A stretch of DNA of 64,000 bases from NCBI RefSeq assembly GCF_000003815.2, contig NC_049979.1, forward strand, positions 14,803,459-14,867,458, in the 5' to 3' direction. This DNA is from Branchiostoma floridae (lineage: Eukaryota > Chordata > Leptocardii > Amphioxiformes > Branchiostomatidae). Positions 23,701-35,500 of the stretch are shown piece by piece (the first letter of the stretch is position 1; each line of letters begins with the position of its first letter). A program made the position numbers and the translations under genes. The notes under the pieces were generated by a model. It worked only from the letters and a program-made list of their open reading frames with translations, did not search any database and was not told the origin of the DNA.

Positions 23701-26700
23701 GCTTGGCCTAAAATATAACTGGCAAAAGAGATGAACTTTCCCCTGCACTTATTTTGAACCTGTTACCTGTTCAGACCCAGACTCCATCGCCCCTGAGAGC
23801 AGAGGTCTGCTCCACTTCTGTAAAGTACAGGAGCTGCTGCTGGATGTGTACATCACCATCAGTCAGCTGAACAAGCAGGCGACTCAGGCCATGGGCATGG
23901 CAGAGAACAATCCAGAACAGGTACTGTAAACATAAAAAAATAGATAAACTTTACATTTTCATAGAGGAAACTTTGCATATTGATGACATTTAAGAGGACA
24001 CTTCATTTTCTTTCTATTTGTGTTAGGTTAAATTCTTTAAGTGATTGCTATGTCCATGTCCATGTCCTCAAACATCTGTTTTAAGTGCCGCAAAAACACT
24101 GATAGAGATAGGTGATAGGTGATAAAAGAAGACAGACGTTTGTAGTAATGAATAACCAGTTTGTTCTGTAATCCGCAGACCTTGGCCGCCACCCTGAGTG
24201 TAAGTGTGAGTGAAGCGCTGCAGTACCTCTCAGCCGTCGATGACTTCATGAGGGAGTCAGCAGGCAACAGGGTGCACTTCAAGGACCCCATACACATGAC
24301 CCCTGCAGCCTTCCTGTCCTGTTTCATCTGTCCTTCTCATCATGCAGATGACAATGCACCTACTGTGTCTTCATTGAAAGTCCTCATGAGTTCAGACATT
24401 GATGAGCAGCTGTCACTTAAACTAGGTGAGAAATGTTGTTGTTTTTCTTCTTTCTAGTTACAGTTGATATAGTCAAAGACTTAATATAGGGGAATATCCT
24501 CAGTAAAGTAGTTTCTTTGCTTAGTTCTTGAAATGTCCCACAAAGATGTGGTGTACTGTAGGCTGTAGGATAATTTGATGATCAAATTACATTTGTCTTG
24601 TTTTATTTTTTGCAGGAACATTCCTGTTCAAATGTGGTCTGACGGGAGGTGACTCCATTAGTGCCCTGTGTACCTGTCTGGAAGGGTCAGGCATCCCTGC
24701 TGCTGACCTCATGGTTAGTCGCAAGCTTCTGCCTGGTTTGTACACATGTATGTATGTATGTGTGTGTAGGTGTGTGTGTGAGTTTGTACACATGTATGTC
24801 TTATGACAGGAGATATAGCTCAGGTATCACAAGTGCAGTAGCTTGACAAAATGTGACCACTGTATACTTCTACATAATAGCAGACTAGTACACACACACA
24901 GATGTCATTGAGATTAAAACATATTTCTCTCGTTATTAAGTCATTACTCCTGAGAGTGTGGCTAAGCAGTGAGACTGAGCTGATACGCCCAAGAGATGTG
25001 TCACCCGTCAGCAACCTGCACTGCCTCCTGGCAAGCATCACCAGAACTGCAGGTCAGTCAGACAAATTTGTAAAGGGAAAAAAGGGAAATTGTATGTGGG
25101 TTTGTCGAGAAATTGTTATTGATTTGTGGTATGTGCTAATCATTTCATGAATAGATAAGAATGTATTGCTACAATAATGCCTAATTGCTATCATAACCCC
25201 TGCCTTGTGTGCTGAAAATACTGGATAAAAGGTAACATACGTTTCTGTGTCACACCGTGCACTATTTTTGGTATACTAAGCTAAGTAATACTGACCATGT
25301 CCACTATGCATGCCAACCCCTGGCTGTCTGATGTCTGTCTGATACTAATGAACTAGTAGCCACTATATGGATGTTACAGTAGCAGCACATGTCTCATTAT
25401 GATTTTTTCACAATTATTGATAAAGCTGTCCATGACCCCCTCCTAACACATGATCCAAGTCCCTCCTTAATTTTTTTTCACTTTGTTCTTTTATTTTCGT
25501 TTGCCCCCATTAACCTGTGTGTTTCCTACCCTGTGTGACATGTCCAGATGCCCATGCTATTCATGCAGAGCCCAACACAGCATCCCCCTGGTGGCAGAGT
25601 GTAAGGGACATCTGTACTGCGGCTGAAGCACCTGCCAGCGCCCTGATGGCAGCTGTAGCAGCCAGGAGCGTGGCTGCATCTGTTGTACCAAACAACAGAA
25701 GTGGGAACAAAGAACAGGTGGGACTTCTGAACTTCCTCTGATGTCTGAAAAAGAGGTTGTGTTTGCCTTAGTGTTCGCATTTACAGTTGGATTGGTTATG
25801 AACACGATAGCACAAAGCATTTGAATTTTCGTAAATTAAGAATATTGCAAGTCTCAAAAAGTTGACTTGAAATCAGCTCTTAAAATGAAAAGAGACACTC
25901 TATATGTTGCAATACAGGAAAGTCAAGAAGACAAAGACACAGACCAAGAAGCAATTTCCTTGAGTTCCCCCACCCCAAGCACCACCAGCACTGACACCAT
26001 GGAGGAATGGGAGACTGTTGCCATGGATACAGAACATTGGAACCTGCTGGTGCGGCAGCTGGAGGATGTGGTGGTACTGAGCACGCTCCTGAGGAGTAAG
26101 GTCAGGGACAGTGTGGATCGTCCTCCTTCATATGCTGAAACCATGGGGAAGGAACACAAGGTGGTCTCTGTCAAGGGCCTGCTGGAAGGTGGCAGCGGTA
26201 GGTCACAGGCATACACACACCAAGCACACCGTAACCCACTATTAATGCATCCATTGACCAAATTTGTGCTGTGTGATACTGACACAAATGAAGATGAATT
26301 TGAAATCTACTTTGTTGGACTGTTTTGACAGGATCCATTGCAGCATTGGTTGCTAACTGGGTGGCAAGAACAGGGATTCTACCCAGCATGCTCTCTGTCT
26401 CCCATCATGCTGAGGGTGAGGAGGAGGAGGCTATGGAGCTGGGAACAGATGTGACCTCTGAAGCTGCTCTTCCAGAACTGGAGAGACTAGCTGGTATCTG
26501 ACTGATCATCTTTCTTTGCAAAACTTGGCTGCACAATCTGTATTGTTTTGTGGGCATGTTACTTGCCTCTGAGTAATAAATTGCTCCTAATTAGGAGGTC
26601 ACTGTTGGCTGTACTGATTACCATTTGTTAATCTCTCCTGAAGTGAGGCATGATTGCCACAGAATTGGTGCATTTATTACAGCACTACATCCCAGATCAA

Positions 26701-29700
26701 AATTAGTATTCCACACATCGGATTTCAGGTCTCCAGTAGATGTCATCCATCAAAACCAACTTTGTGTGGCTTGATGGTCATTTCGATTATGACCTGAAAA
26801 AAATTTGCAGGTAGTTTCCCTGCTATGTTTACCAGCAGTTCTGTGTTGTTTTGTCCATGTTAGGCCGTTACCGAAGCCACCTGGAGCGTTTCCCATACAG
26901 CCTGGACCCAGAGGTGCTCCATGCACACTGTACCTGGGAGTATGTGGTGCAGTGGAATAAAGATCCAGAGGTAGGGGAAAGACATCCTTGCATTTCATAC
27001 ATTTTCTTTTGACTTGATAGATGGTATGGAATGCTGACTAATACTAGTAGTGTAAATTATGTCTTTCAGTTGTTGCCCCTTATCTCCAATTTGTGGCCTC
27101 AAGTGGTAACTTAGTCTGCTAAAGATTCAAAGCAAATTTTCTATCATTTCAGGTTGTAGCATTACTGGAAAGGTCCATTGAGCATCTCAAGTTTGTTGGC
27201 AATCCTTATCTGCAACATGGTGAGTTGTTAGTATGTGTGCCTAGTCATGTCTTCGTTCTTGATGTTGATTGGTGCAGTGTATCTCAGTGGTGTTGATTGG
27301 TGGTGTCTGCCCGTAGTACTCATTGGGTCCTTTAGTAGTGGCTGGTTGAGTTTGTGTCCCTAGTATTGATTGGTTGTGTTTGTATCCTTGGTGCTGATTG
27401 GTTGGTTGTGTGTGTGTCCTCAGTACTGATTGGTTGTGCTTGTGTCCTTGGTGCTGATTAATTGGTTGTGTTTGTGTCCTTGGTATTCATTGGTTGGTTG
27501 GTGGTGTTGTGTCCTTGCTGATTGGTTGTGTTTATGCGGTTTGGTGATGCATTAGTTGCAGTTATGTATGAGTTGCAGTTCCTAGTTTTCTTAAACTATA
27601 TTTCTCTATCAAAACTAGGAAAAGAAGAAATGTTATTAAGGAGGCTAGCTAAAACTTTCCCAGAACAAGGTTATATACCAAACTGAATAAAACAAAAGTG
27701 CAAAAGGGGGCTGAAGTGTTGTTTGTCAGCAAAGTAGTTTGAGAATGGGCAGTAGTTATCATGCCTACAGTTCTGATGATACTTCATTGGTTTTGGCATG
27801 TGTCTCTAATACTTATGTTATCATGTTGCTATTGTTGTTGGCTTCTTTTTCCATCATTTAATTCAATCAAACGTGTACATCAGTGACTAAGGGTGTATCA
27901 CATTATTAGTGCAATAATGATATACAAATGTACACCTACTACATAGATTTTGTTGTTGCTTACAGGTCTGGGCTGCATGATGTGGCACACCTTTATGGTA
28001 AAGAGATTCTCAGCAAGTGCTTTTCTCATGGAAAAGGTACGGGAACGCATTATGCCGAGGGATATTTATTTTTTAGTTAGTTGGTTTGCAGGTGTGTAAA
28101 CAGGATAATTGCAAAAGTTTCACCATGGGAACACAGATAGTTTCACCATTTTTGTAGTAGGAGGTAGACCTTTTGAGAAAAACTTGTTCTACAGTCACAT
28201 TGTAAGCATGTCAATTCAACACAGAATGAATTTGAAATTGGCAAACGGATCTGCTCTCTAATTGTTTTCAATCTACAGTGAAGTGTTTTATTTTCATTAC
28301 AGCCAGATTAGGAATTTTTTATTGGCTCCTGAAAGTTTTTTTTTATCTTGTTCATACTGGGTAATCTAAATTGTTCATCATTTTGTGTGTTTTTACATCA
28401 CTCAGGTTGGGAAGGCTCCAAAGGATCGGCTGTGCAGAAAGGTAAGATTTCACATTTTGAACCCTAACGTGCATTGTCAGTAAAAGCTCAACGTGTACAA
28501 TGTGTTCATGCTTTGCCAGCCTTCTTCTATGCAATAATCTTTTGTACCAATTTTTGGCACATAAAAGGACAAAGGCCACTTCAAGGTTACAGATTGCATG
28601 AAAAGTATTGGAGCTGCATCTCTTCTGCCAGACCAAAGACGGGCTCAACACACTGACATAGGATGGGCTGTGAATGCAAGTTAGGAACATTCCCTGCCCC
28701 CTTAAAACAAGAATTGTGTCATCAATAAAGATTTTTTGTTGTCATCTAATGTCTGCCCTGTGTTGATGCTCAGGATGTGGGATTGAGTGATGCAGCCTTA
28801 ACTAACTTCCTAGGACAATGCAACATCCTCTTACAAGTCATATTAGAGGTAAGAATTAACTATTTGGTGTATGTAGCAATGTACAAACTAATGCAAAATA
28901 TCTTGAAAAAGTATTTCCTTCATACTCCTGTTCTAAATGACAGCAAACAATTTGATGCCAGCTCTTGGGCAACCCTGTGATTTTAAGAGATGTACGACTT
29001 ATGCACCTCATAAAGATAGGTACTCTATGTAACTTTAGGTACAAATCAGGTACAAATATGTTTTCTATGTAACGTGTATCACATTACATGTGCCGTCTTA
29101 CATTTGCTACTTCTGTTGGTTATTTTGATGCATTCATAACACTTTAGTCTTACCTCTGTTTCCTTTGTATTTTGTTTTCTTGTCATCATTATTGGTGCTG
29201 TATTTAGATTCTTTCCTTCCCATAAAAGATTCTTGCAGGCATTGCTGGTGTGGGCCATGATTTTCCTTTTTCCATAAGGTGCACATGGTGATTGCAAGGC
29301 ATGGAAAATATACTTTGATATTCATCTCCAAAATTTGTCCTTTTTCATTTGATTTGCATTTTACGACATACTGCATGAAGATGCATCATTAAGGTAATTC
29401 AGTTCCTATGATGACCACTGCCTCAACAATCCCCACGTCCATCCAGCCGTCCCAGTGATAGGGCTACTGTATCCCTTCCGTTGCAGGCGGAAGTAGAGTC
29501 CCCGTACCCATTCTTTTCCTCACAGGCAGAGGTGGAGTCTTCCCATGTGCCCGTGTTTGACATCGAGGACCTGTGGCAGGCCACGCAGGGCCCCACGTCC
29601 ATCGCAGAGCTGGCGGCAGAACAGCGCGTGTCTAACTACCAGCTGCTGCAGCACCACATGAAGCTGAGCAGTATCATGCATGCTGTCATGGTCTTCTCAC

Positions 29701-31497
29701 TCAGGACAGTCAAACCGCTGTCATATTACTTTGATACAAAGGTTGGTTCTTCTCTATCATCAAGTTAACTTTGTTGCCTTGCCCTCAAATATCTATCCCT
29801 TTTCATATCATTTTGACTCAAAGGTTTATCTTTCTTTCAAGCACATTGATAAATAATCAACATTAGCTAGATTGTCCCAAACTGGCATATGCTCTTTTCC
29901 TAGAGGGCCAGGGGGTTGTCAGGGATACTGGTTAATGTAATGACCTAAGTACCTACAAAAAAAAGGATGAAAGGCATTTGAAAATGAATTGAAAGCTTCT
30001 CAAGAGATTTTTGAAAGGAGAATTGTGTTGTTTCTGACCAGGGCAAGAATGCATTCTTCAAGGATCTGCACTCCTACCCCCTCCTACCTGGCAGTGACAT
30101 TGACATCGCCATTACAAGTGCCCGGCAACAGGTAAGAATGTGCAAGTATGGAAATCTCATTCAAAAGGTAGTTGAAGATGGAGACACATAAGAAGTACAC
30201 TATTGCTGAACAAGTTTGACAGGTACAGTCAAAAGGAAACTGAAAATACATTTGTTGTACAACATCTTTTGTTTTATTGACTAACATATTCCCTGACCAA
30301 AGTGTCTGTTTTCTCATAGTTCCTGTGTAGAATAGTGAGTGCAGCAGTTGGAACCCTCCCCACCCCTCCAGCCTATCTCAGCATGGATGATGGTGCTGTT
30401 GCCATGGAGACAGACAAGGAAAAGGAACTGTTGCAATCTGACCTTGATGCCTACCAAACAATGTCAGACAATAAGGTTGTGTTGGAGGCCTGTACGTGGG
30501 CAGACAGGATGCTGGAGCTGGGTCAGAGGTTGGAGGTGGATGTAGACGTGGTCAGGAGACATTACTGTAACGAGCTGTATGGCAGGGGCTATGACTACCT
30601 GGGACAGGAGGTGAGCAACAGTTTTCACTATTTTAAACTCTCTGTGGATAAAGGAAATCTTAAGATATATCCTCTGGAGAAAGTATCTAGATGGACACAT
30701 TGCCTGAAAGTATCACATCTTTGTTGATAGGCCAAATGACAATAAATACATGTAGTATGGAAAATCGTTATAACTTAGAAGTTTTTCTTGATTCAGACAC
30801 TTGCGTTTTATCCTAGGTGCTAAACTCTGTGAATGAACGGTGCCAGCTTGGCTGTGACCTGCTCCTGCTGGTGGGGAAGCGTTTGTCCCACCTAATGTCC
30901 ACAGCAGAACCCAAGAGAAGTGTTCAGCTCCTGTCCAGACTACCCCCCACCCTGTCCACATGGCTCAAGCAGCAGGTAATTACAGCCTGCCATTCTACAT
31001 TTTTGGCTATTCTTACTATAGCATCTGTGTTGGTTTATCAAAGGCAAGTCATTAATGGATTGTATGATTCCTTTTCCTGTCAGTTTGGCTGGGTAACTCT
31101 GAAATAATTAGGATTGGAACAAGGTAGCCTGATTAAATCTAGTTTATAGCTGCCCTCCTCTGCAGGGTGTGGCCAGTTACAGCCCTGGACAGCAGAGTTT
31201 GTTAGTCTAGGAGCAAGGGATTTAGCTTTATACTGTATCCCTTTTTAGTCAACATTACCTTTTGTTCACTACTCCCATATATGGAGATGGAAATTGGTGG
31301 TACAATGATTTATCAGTTGTTTTATCAGTCTGTTAATTCCCTATTTCCAGAGTCCGTCCGACGTCCATTTCCCTGATGTGCCTCTGCTCCTGACTGCCCA
31401 GCTGTTGAGCCAGGTGGTCAGCCTTCTGCCAGAGACACACGGACAGTACAGCCTGGCAATACAACTGGTAGAGTCCATCGATATCATGAGGGACTGA
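11731..31497 (+). CDS. RAB3GAP2: RAB3GAP2, non-catalytic subunit of the Rab3 GTPase-activating complex
   Basis: RAB3GAP2 partners RAB3GAP1; the complex acts on Rab3 and as a Rab18 exchange factor at ER membranes. 36 exons splice in frame to 1428 residues (human about 1390): 11731-11833, 12000-12043, 13209-13347, 13618-13684, 13836-13883, 14295-14370, 17561-17662, 18081-18180, 18559-18654, 19782-19930, 20109-20188, 20604-20690, 21074-21213, 21545-21675, 21991-22049, 22210-22350, 22721-22803, 23163-23227, 23331-23433, 23775-23920, 24179-24425, 24616-24713, 24941-25052, 25548-25717, 25918-26197, 26332-26493, 26864-26970, 27153-27219, 27966-28036, 28406-28441, 28774-28848, 29526-29741, 30042-30131, 30320-30610, 30817-30975, 31351-31497. 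Landmarks: acidic [107 protein letters not shown]. The N-terminal propeller-like and C-terminal helical family regions are both present. The exon 17 donor appears to be GC. Exon 1 ([12 protein letters not shown]) is the least certain. Confidence 0.95.
12445..12555 (+). pseudogene. Isolated SAM-like domain fragment inside RAB3GAP2 intron 2
   Basis: An ATG-initiated frame encodes 37 residues ([20 protein letters not shown]...EEEVLKC) ending at a possible donor (tgc|gtatca). The pattern W..EA.L...TI.K[ML]...DL...E.L resembles the first half of SAM-like adaptor domains often found at the start of proteins in cnidarians and lancelets; that comparison is from memory. The second half was not found nearby, so it may be a stranded first exon, a gene fragment or chance. 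Confidence 0.3.
15376..16785 (-). CDS. Intronless odorant-receptor-like class A GPCR nested in a RAB3GAP2 intron
   Basis: A single 469-residue frame lies on the opposite strand in the 3.2-kb intron between RAB3GAP2 exons 6 and 7. Seven hydrophobic segments fit a rhodopsin-class receptor. Features typical of vertebrate-like odorant receptors: LHKPRHYL...LAVDDLIF...P before and within TM2 (about 56-80), ICHPLHY after TM3 (128-134), KAFKTLAPH entering TM6 (233-241) and [16 protein letters not shown] after TM7 (291-306). The DRY position reads ELYY (123-126), so the conserved Arg is replaced by Leu. The C-terminal tail is unusually long (about 160 residues), Ser-rich and partly repetitive. Amphioxus is known to have intronless vertebrate-like ORs; ligand and expression are unknown. 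Another amine- or peptide-like class A assignment is possible but less likely. Confidence 0.88.
   Translation of the reverse strand: MAEEDTDFSADTDSMYRTLSDSLLSRGLQTAYLIVSLVVAVGCSLLLIFLVWKKEYLHKPRHYLRCNLAVDDLIFTGCMIPMKISVLFSTDRSSLQLLCGLQRIVAPPSSISMFGTYLLMAIELYYFICHPLHYNSKVTAKNVGIGIVAVRVLALFFGVGPVIIKQLQSPGSLICDRDPLSSTSAAAIFRDIYQIGIILVVLAIIILYFFVFKEARKQQERDENRNLWLCQTKAFKTLAPHIIVLAVSVVTLMFMLVLKRAMLTKKNAPVSQHIAEKVASILYLTLSSMVNPIIYSVRQPEFRRALRELCGMRLNGPVAPAGAPPPILHGQMAVFSIPDHGEESASKEITPVPSSHEESQEDGQHGERCGTSQSIPSTDNTGRKLRLACAMSSSQSSPNIGSRARDAWPVSITSQFSPDAGKTSKNRPWLPRTSASHQSRPNTGKVPWLAGQHAQLVGTINQIQHPDTE
18862..19584 (+). mobile_element. TIR element of about 720 bp in the intron between RAB3GAP2 exons 9 and 10
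   Basis: Terminal inverted repeats of about 75 bp, differing at only a few positions, bound this segment: left 18862-18937, right 19509-19584. The outer end reads about ctttgcggcgttttgtt. An acidic ORF lies between them. No clear target-site duplication was seen. High TIR identity suggests recent activity or gene conversion. The superfamily is unassigned. Confidence 0.82.
18998..19387 (+). CDS. Acidic 129-residue ORF carried by the TIR element
   Basis: Starts at ATG 18998 and ends TAA at 19385-19387, wholly between the inverted repeats. The N-terminus is strongly acidic and aromatic ([14 protein letters not shown] then ITPYNYQP). The rest has no catalytic motif I recognise and no D,D,E triad. 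The start is reminiscent of N-termini of some transposon-borne proteins in lancelets and cnidarians, but this is a weak impression. Codon composition is GC-rich compared with flanking intron. It could be the first exon of a larger transposon gene truncated in this copy. Confidence 0.4.
   Translation: MMDSGDLEGVNEFEGFEEYEGFDPQNITPYNYQPRCQARSADETGEGGAVGATSVAPSTHPELIEAVSVVEWDGTDVETFLAGVTTNYAGRHGAPLPTFQLDELAEKNLLFSYVRNTFCATDEVVTNSK
24735..24805 (+). repeat. GT/ATGT microsatellite flanked by direct repeats
   Basis: A tract of alternating tatg and tgtg sits between two copies of 'gtttgtacacatgtatg' (about 24736 and 24783). It lies in the intron between RAB3GAP2 exons 22 and 23. Confidence 0.7.
27240..27545 (+). 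repeat. Degenerate minisatellite ('tccttggtgctgattggttg' unit)
   Basis: About eight to ten imperfect copies of a 28-40 bp unit containing 'gattggttgtgtttgtgtcc' fill most of the start of the intron between RAB3GAP2 exons 28 and 29. Unit length varies through extra 'ggttggttg' blocks. Confidence 0.75.
29487..29525 (+). other. RAB3GAP2: Alternative in-frame 5' extension of RAB3GAP2 exon 32
   Basis: Two acceptors 39 nt apart precede this exon: ttgcag ending at 29486 and cacag ending at 29525. Both are followed by nearly the same coding sequence (AEVES). Using the upstream one adds 13 residues, [13 protein letters not shown], in frame. The arrangement looks like a small tandem duplication of the splice site and exon start. 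Use of either site needs transcript data. Confidence 0.6.
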
Positions 31498-32376
31498 TAA
31501 AGTTTAGTCTAAGTTATCTTTGTAAATGAAGGAAACTGTTAGGAAATGTTAATGTATGCAGGTATTTGTTTGAATCAGATAAATATTTCTATCAGTATCA
31601 CTTCATTACTTGTGGAAATCCTTTTGTTCAAATTAGATATAGAGTATTTGTACATGCAATAAATAAGTCATCTCTACCAAGAAGGTAGTTAGTTGAATGG
31701 TTTTAAGAATGGTTGAAATGCATCTGCGCTATGTTTTAGTGATAGACCCATTATTAGCTCATACCCATGGGCTTGTTTTTACAGGATTATTCAGTGAGAT
31801 AAAATCATGTACCAGCAAAGACGAAGTACATTTGTTAAAATGTAACACTGCTAAATCAATAAGAAGGAATCAATAAATATCAAGTGTCACTTTAAAGAAT
31901 GTATACCACCATCTTCCATACGTTTGATCCTTAAAAAGGCAGGGTGGCTGTTCCATGAGGCATACATGTAAGACAGTAACAAAGACTTTACTTTTGCCTT
32001 TTCAATTCATCGAACTGGTTCTGCAGTTAGTTTTCAAATTGAGCATAAAACTACATTTGTATTTGCATTAATGTAGCACTGTGTCAAATTATCCCATCTC
32101 ATGGTTCACTCCTGCAACTTCTTTCCAATGGCCCAAAGAAAGTAGAGAGGTATTTTGAGACTATCAAGTCATACTCTAAATGAATAGCTCTGACAATTTA
32201 CAGTTAAGCATTCAGCTTTGGCCAATCTGAAGTTGTAACTATCATGGGAAATATTCAAGGCTCAAATATTGACTCAGTAGCTACATGTATCTTATGCTAG
32301 TAATCTACCTACATTGCTAATACAAATGTCTAATAAAAAGAGCACACAAATACACCTTTTGTAGCAGTGTTTTTGT
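31498..32376. other. RAB3GAP2 3'UTR and tail-to-tail spacer to EEF1G
   Basis: No coding exon is visible. RAB3GAP2 (rightward) and EEF1G (leftward) converge here. An AATAAA at 31658-31663 could end RAB3GAP2; a second possible 'caataaat' lies near 31871. Confidence 0.55.
31658..31663 (+). terminator. AATAAA polyadenylation signal, probably RAB3GAP2
   Basis: Canonical hexamer about 160 nt after the RAB3GAP2 stop codon. Confidence 0.5.
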
Positions 32377-32382
32377 TTTATT
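32377..32382 (-). terminator. AATAAA polyadenylation signal of EEF1G
   Basis: The minus strand reads AATAAA about 130 nt downstream of the EEF1G stop, giving a short 3'UTR as usual for a translation-factor gene. Confidence 0.6.
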
Positions 32383-32510
32383 GACAGCTTAGTGGAATAC
32401 TCATGTCTAGCGAGCAAGATTTTCTGTGGGGATGGAGATGTTCGCCCTCCTGGTAGGTGCTGATAAAGTCTACGACATTCTGTATGCAGCGGGGGTCAGG
32501 ATCTGTCCGT

Positions 32511-35500
32511 TTACTTGTAGCACTTGCCCTGGTTGTATTTCCTGTTCCCCATGATCTTGAAGTCGCCCTCCTCAGACCAGAATTCCCGGACCAGCAGCTT
32601 GGTCTCCTCACTGTCTGGGTCCAGCTTTCGCCACGAGTAGCTCTCATAGTCGATTTGCCAGTCTGGGCTTAGCTGCACAGTAGGGAAAGTGAAACTTTTA
32701 GTCCATCTATTGCATGTGACATTGCATTATGATATTCATGTGTTTCTTTGAAGAGAAATATCTGTAGAGAATACTAAATGTGTGGCTTCGCCCACATAAC
32801 TAATATGCATACAGAATGAAAAGAGTAGATCAGATTAGATTTAGGCATGACTTGTAGGCCTGATATACCTCATGCTAGCATGCTATTAGAGGAAGGGTTG
32901 GAAGCCAAGCTAATCTTTCCAGACATTGGACAGAAAACATCACTTAAGATCCAACACTCACAGGGAAAACCAGTTCTTGTCCCCTCATGAGCCAGACTCC
33001 TGCGATCTGGTTGTTCTTGTCCTCACCAAAGATGCACACATTAGCAAAGGCATTCTTCCGCAGCTTCTCCAACCGCTGGAACATTCCTACAGAGGGGAAA
33101 ACCTTTAAGTTAAACTTGACTCAAGAAGGTAGTCACATACTAAGCACAAGTCTTTACAGCCACTTTGCCTCATACATGGACAAGTCAGTCCGAATCAGGC
33201 TTCAGCAAAACACGAGGGACACAGCAGCAGGAGTTGTACACTATAGGTAGTCTTATAACAGCTTGTAAGAAATCTTGCATACACAAAAAACAATTCATAT
33301 ACATACACACAAACATATACATCAAATACTACTGTATTACAATCTCTCTGTTACAAGTTGGTATGGAGCAAATGATTTGAAAGGCCACTCACCGCCGACA
33401 AGGTTGCAAGTCATGAAGATCATGTTTAGATCGGACTGGTAGAGGTACTCAGAGTACCACAGGGAGTAGCCTTCCTTGTCAAAATGCTCCCAGAAATAAG
33501 GCAGCGCTACAGTTAGGGTGTCCTTGTTGGAGTATGTTCTCTTAAACTCGTCCATGTTGAAAGCGCTGAAAAAAACATGCACAAGTAAGTCTCCTGATGC
33601 TTAATAATTAAAAAAACTTATAAAGTTACAAATTGCCTGAGTAAGATCTGAAAAAAAATGTGGTATACAAAATAGAATGCAAACATGGCTAAGCGGTCAT
33701 TCATCTCCTTCAATGGCATAGAGTTTCAATCTGTTTTGTTTCAATTGTACCTCAGAAAAGTGACATTGGGTCATTCTCACTCAGGTCTGTTCAGAGTGGT
33801 GCATGATGTCTCATCATTGGTACATTCATGATTCTTGAGGCTAGAGGCTATTTCTATTTGCCTGATGTTGCTTTCACAACATGGCAGATACATTCTGCAT
33901 AAGACGACTGACATGTTAGGGACTTGCATACACAAAAGCCAGATAAGGTGCCAATTCCAGAATAAACTGGTCCTCTTTGTCCATCCAAATTACTAGGAGT
34001 GGTTGAATCTTTTATGTTCCTATATTTTGTTGTGCATTTCTACATTTCAGTTTGCATTTCTGCATTTTGACTATGATGGAAACAGCAAAAAGACCCAGCC
34101 ATTACCTCTTTGTGGACAATGAAGGATCATGATGAGCAATTTACATACCTCTTTGGTAGAGCAGCAAAAGGGTCAACAGATTTGGGCTCCTTGGGAAGAT
34201 CATCTGCCTCATCCACTTCCTTCTCCTCCTTCTGTTTCTTTTCCTTCTTCTTCTCCTGTTTGGGCTGCTGAGGCTGCTTTTCCTTCTTGCCACCCTTGTC
34301 CTTCTTGGGCGTGAGCTCAGCAAACTTCTTAGCTGTCAACAATACACAGCCAACAATAAACAAAGTGCTTTCAGGGAGCTAATAATTTCGATTAAATAAC
34401 GCTGTCTAGAAAATCACAAATATGTCAATCAATATGCTTGCATCATGCAATTTTAATACATCTGCCCCAATCTGGGGTTATCTATCGTAAAGATTCCACC
34501 TGGGATGACAGATAACCTAGAGGGTGCATCCAATCCATGCACACAAATTTGTAATAGTTATAGCAGAATATTTATAGAAAAAATAGAGGTGTTTGATATG
34601 TTGAAGACCAGCACTAGATTGATTGTCATTGGATTATCACTAATCATTAAATACCTAACACTAGAAACAGCAGCCTAGTATCAGACAGCCTACAGTGATA
34701 TTTCAATATCCATCAGTACTTACCATCAAATTGGGCCATCTTGTCACAAAGCTTGACCACACCAAGGACAGCCTTGAACTGTGGCTGATTGACACATGTC
34801 ACAAACCATCTGTTCACGTTGACGAAGGGTTGACGGAAGGCAGGTTCAAGAACCTTTCAAAAATCAAATATTACATTTATAAATGATCAATTACATACCA
34901 GCAAACAAGTAACAAGTTTGTAACATACAAACAAATCATGCAAAATTTAAAAAGTACTGGGTCTCATCATTTCTCATAATTATTCATTCAGCCTAACAGG
35001 ATATGCTTCTCTGTCTTTAAATTCAAATAGCCTTGAAACTTTCTTTCATCTTAGTACCATAAACTGTCACAACAACTGTTTTGGATGACATTTAGAACAA
35101 GGACTCTCGAGCTCTCAAAATTTCACTGGTGAGCCAAAAAACCAAACAGATACATTTTTCCCTCCTTCCAAAGCATTGTCTCACCCCAAACTCACCTGTT
35201 GATAGGGAAGGAGGAGGTTACAGGCCACAGAGATGTCCGCAAGGGAGACACGCTCATCAACCAAGAAAGTACGCGTCTTCAGGTACTCGTTTAAGACAGT
35301 CAGGACCTTCTTGATGGCTTCCTTGGCTTGATCAGTGTTCTGAGGAGACAAAAAATCAGTAATTATGCATCTGGTACAACAAATATTAACAGGACATTAT
35401 TCCCATGTAAGGTTAACTTCAGGGGGCTTTAATGTGATTTTTTTCTAAGAAAAAATGTTGAGGATGTATGTAGAGCATGTAAGAGTGTCTATCTTAAGCT

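Noticed and set aside
27240-27545. Regular spacing in the minisatellite considered as a CRISPR-like array
   Set aside because: Units are directly tandem and degenerate without unique spacers, in a eukaryotic intron.
32378-32647. Minus-strand frame with Arg-rich sequence over the last EEF1G exon
   Set aside because: Another minus frame encodes the conserved EEF1G C-terminus with a proper acceptor and stop.
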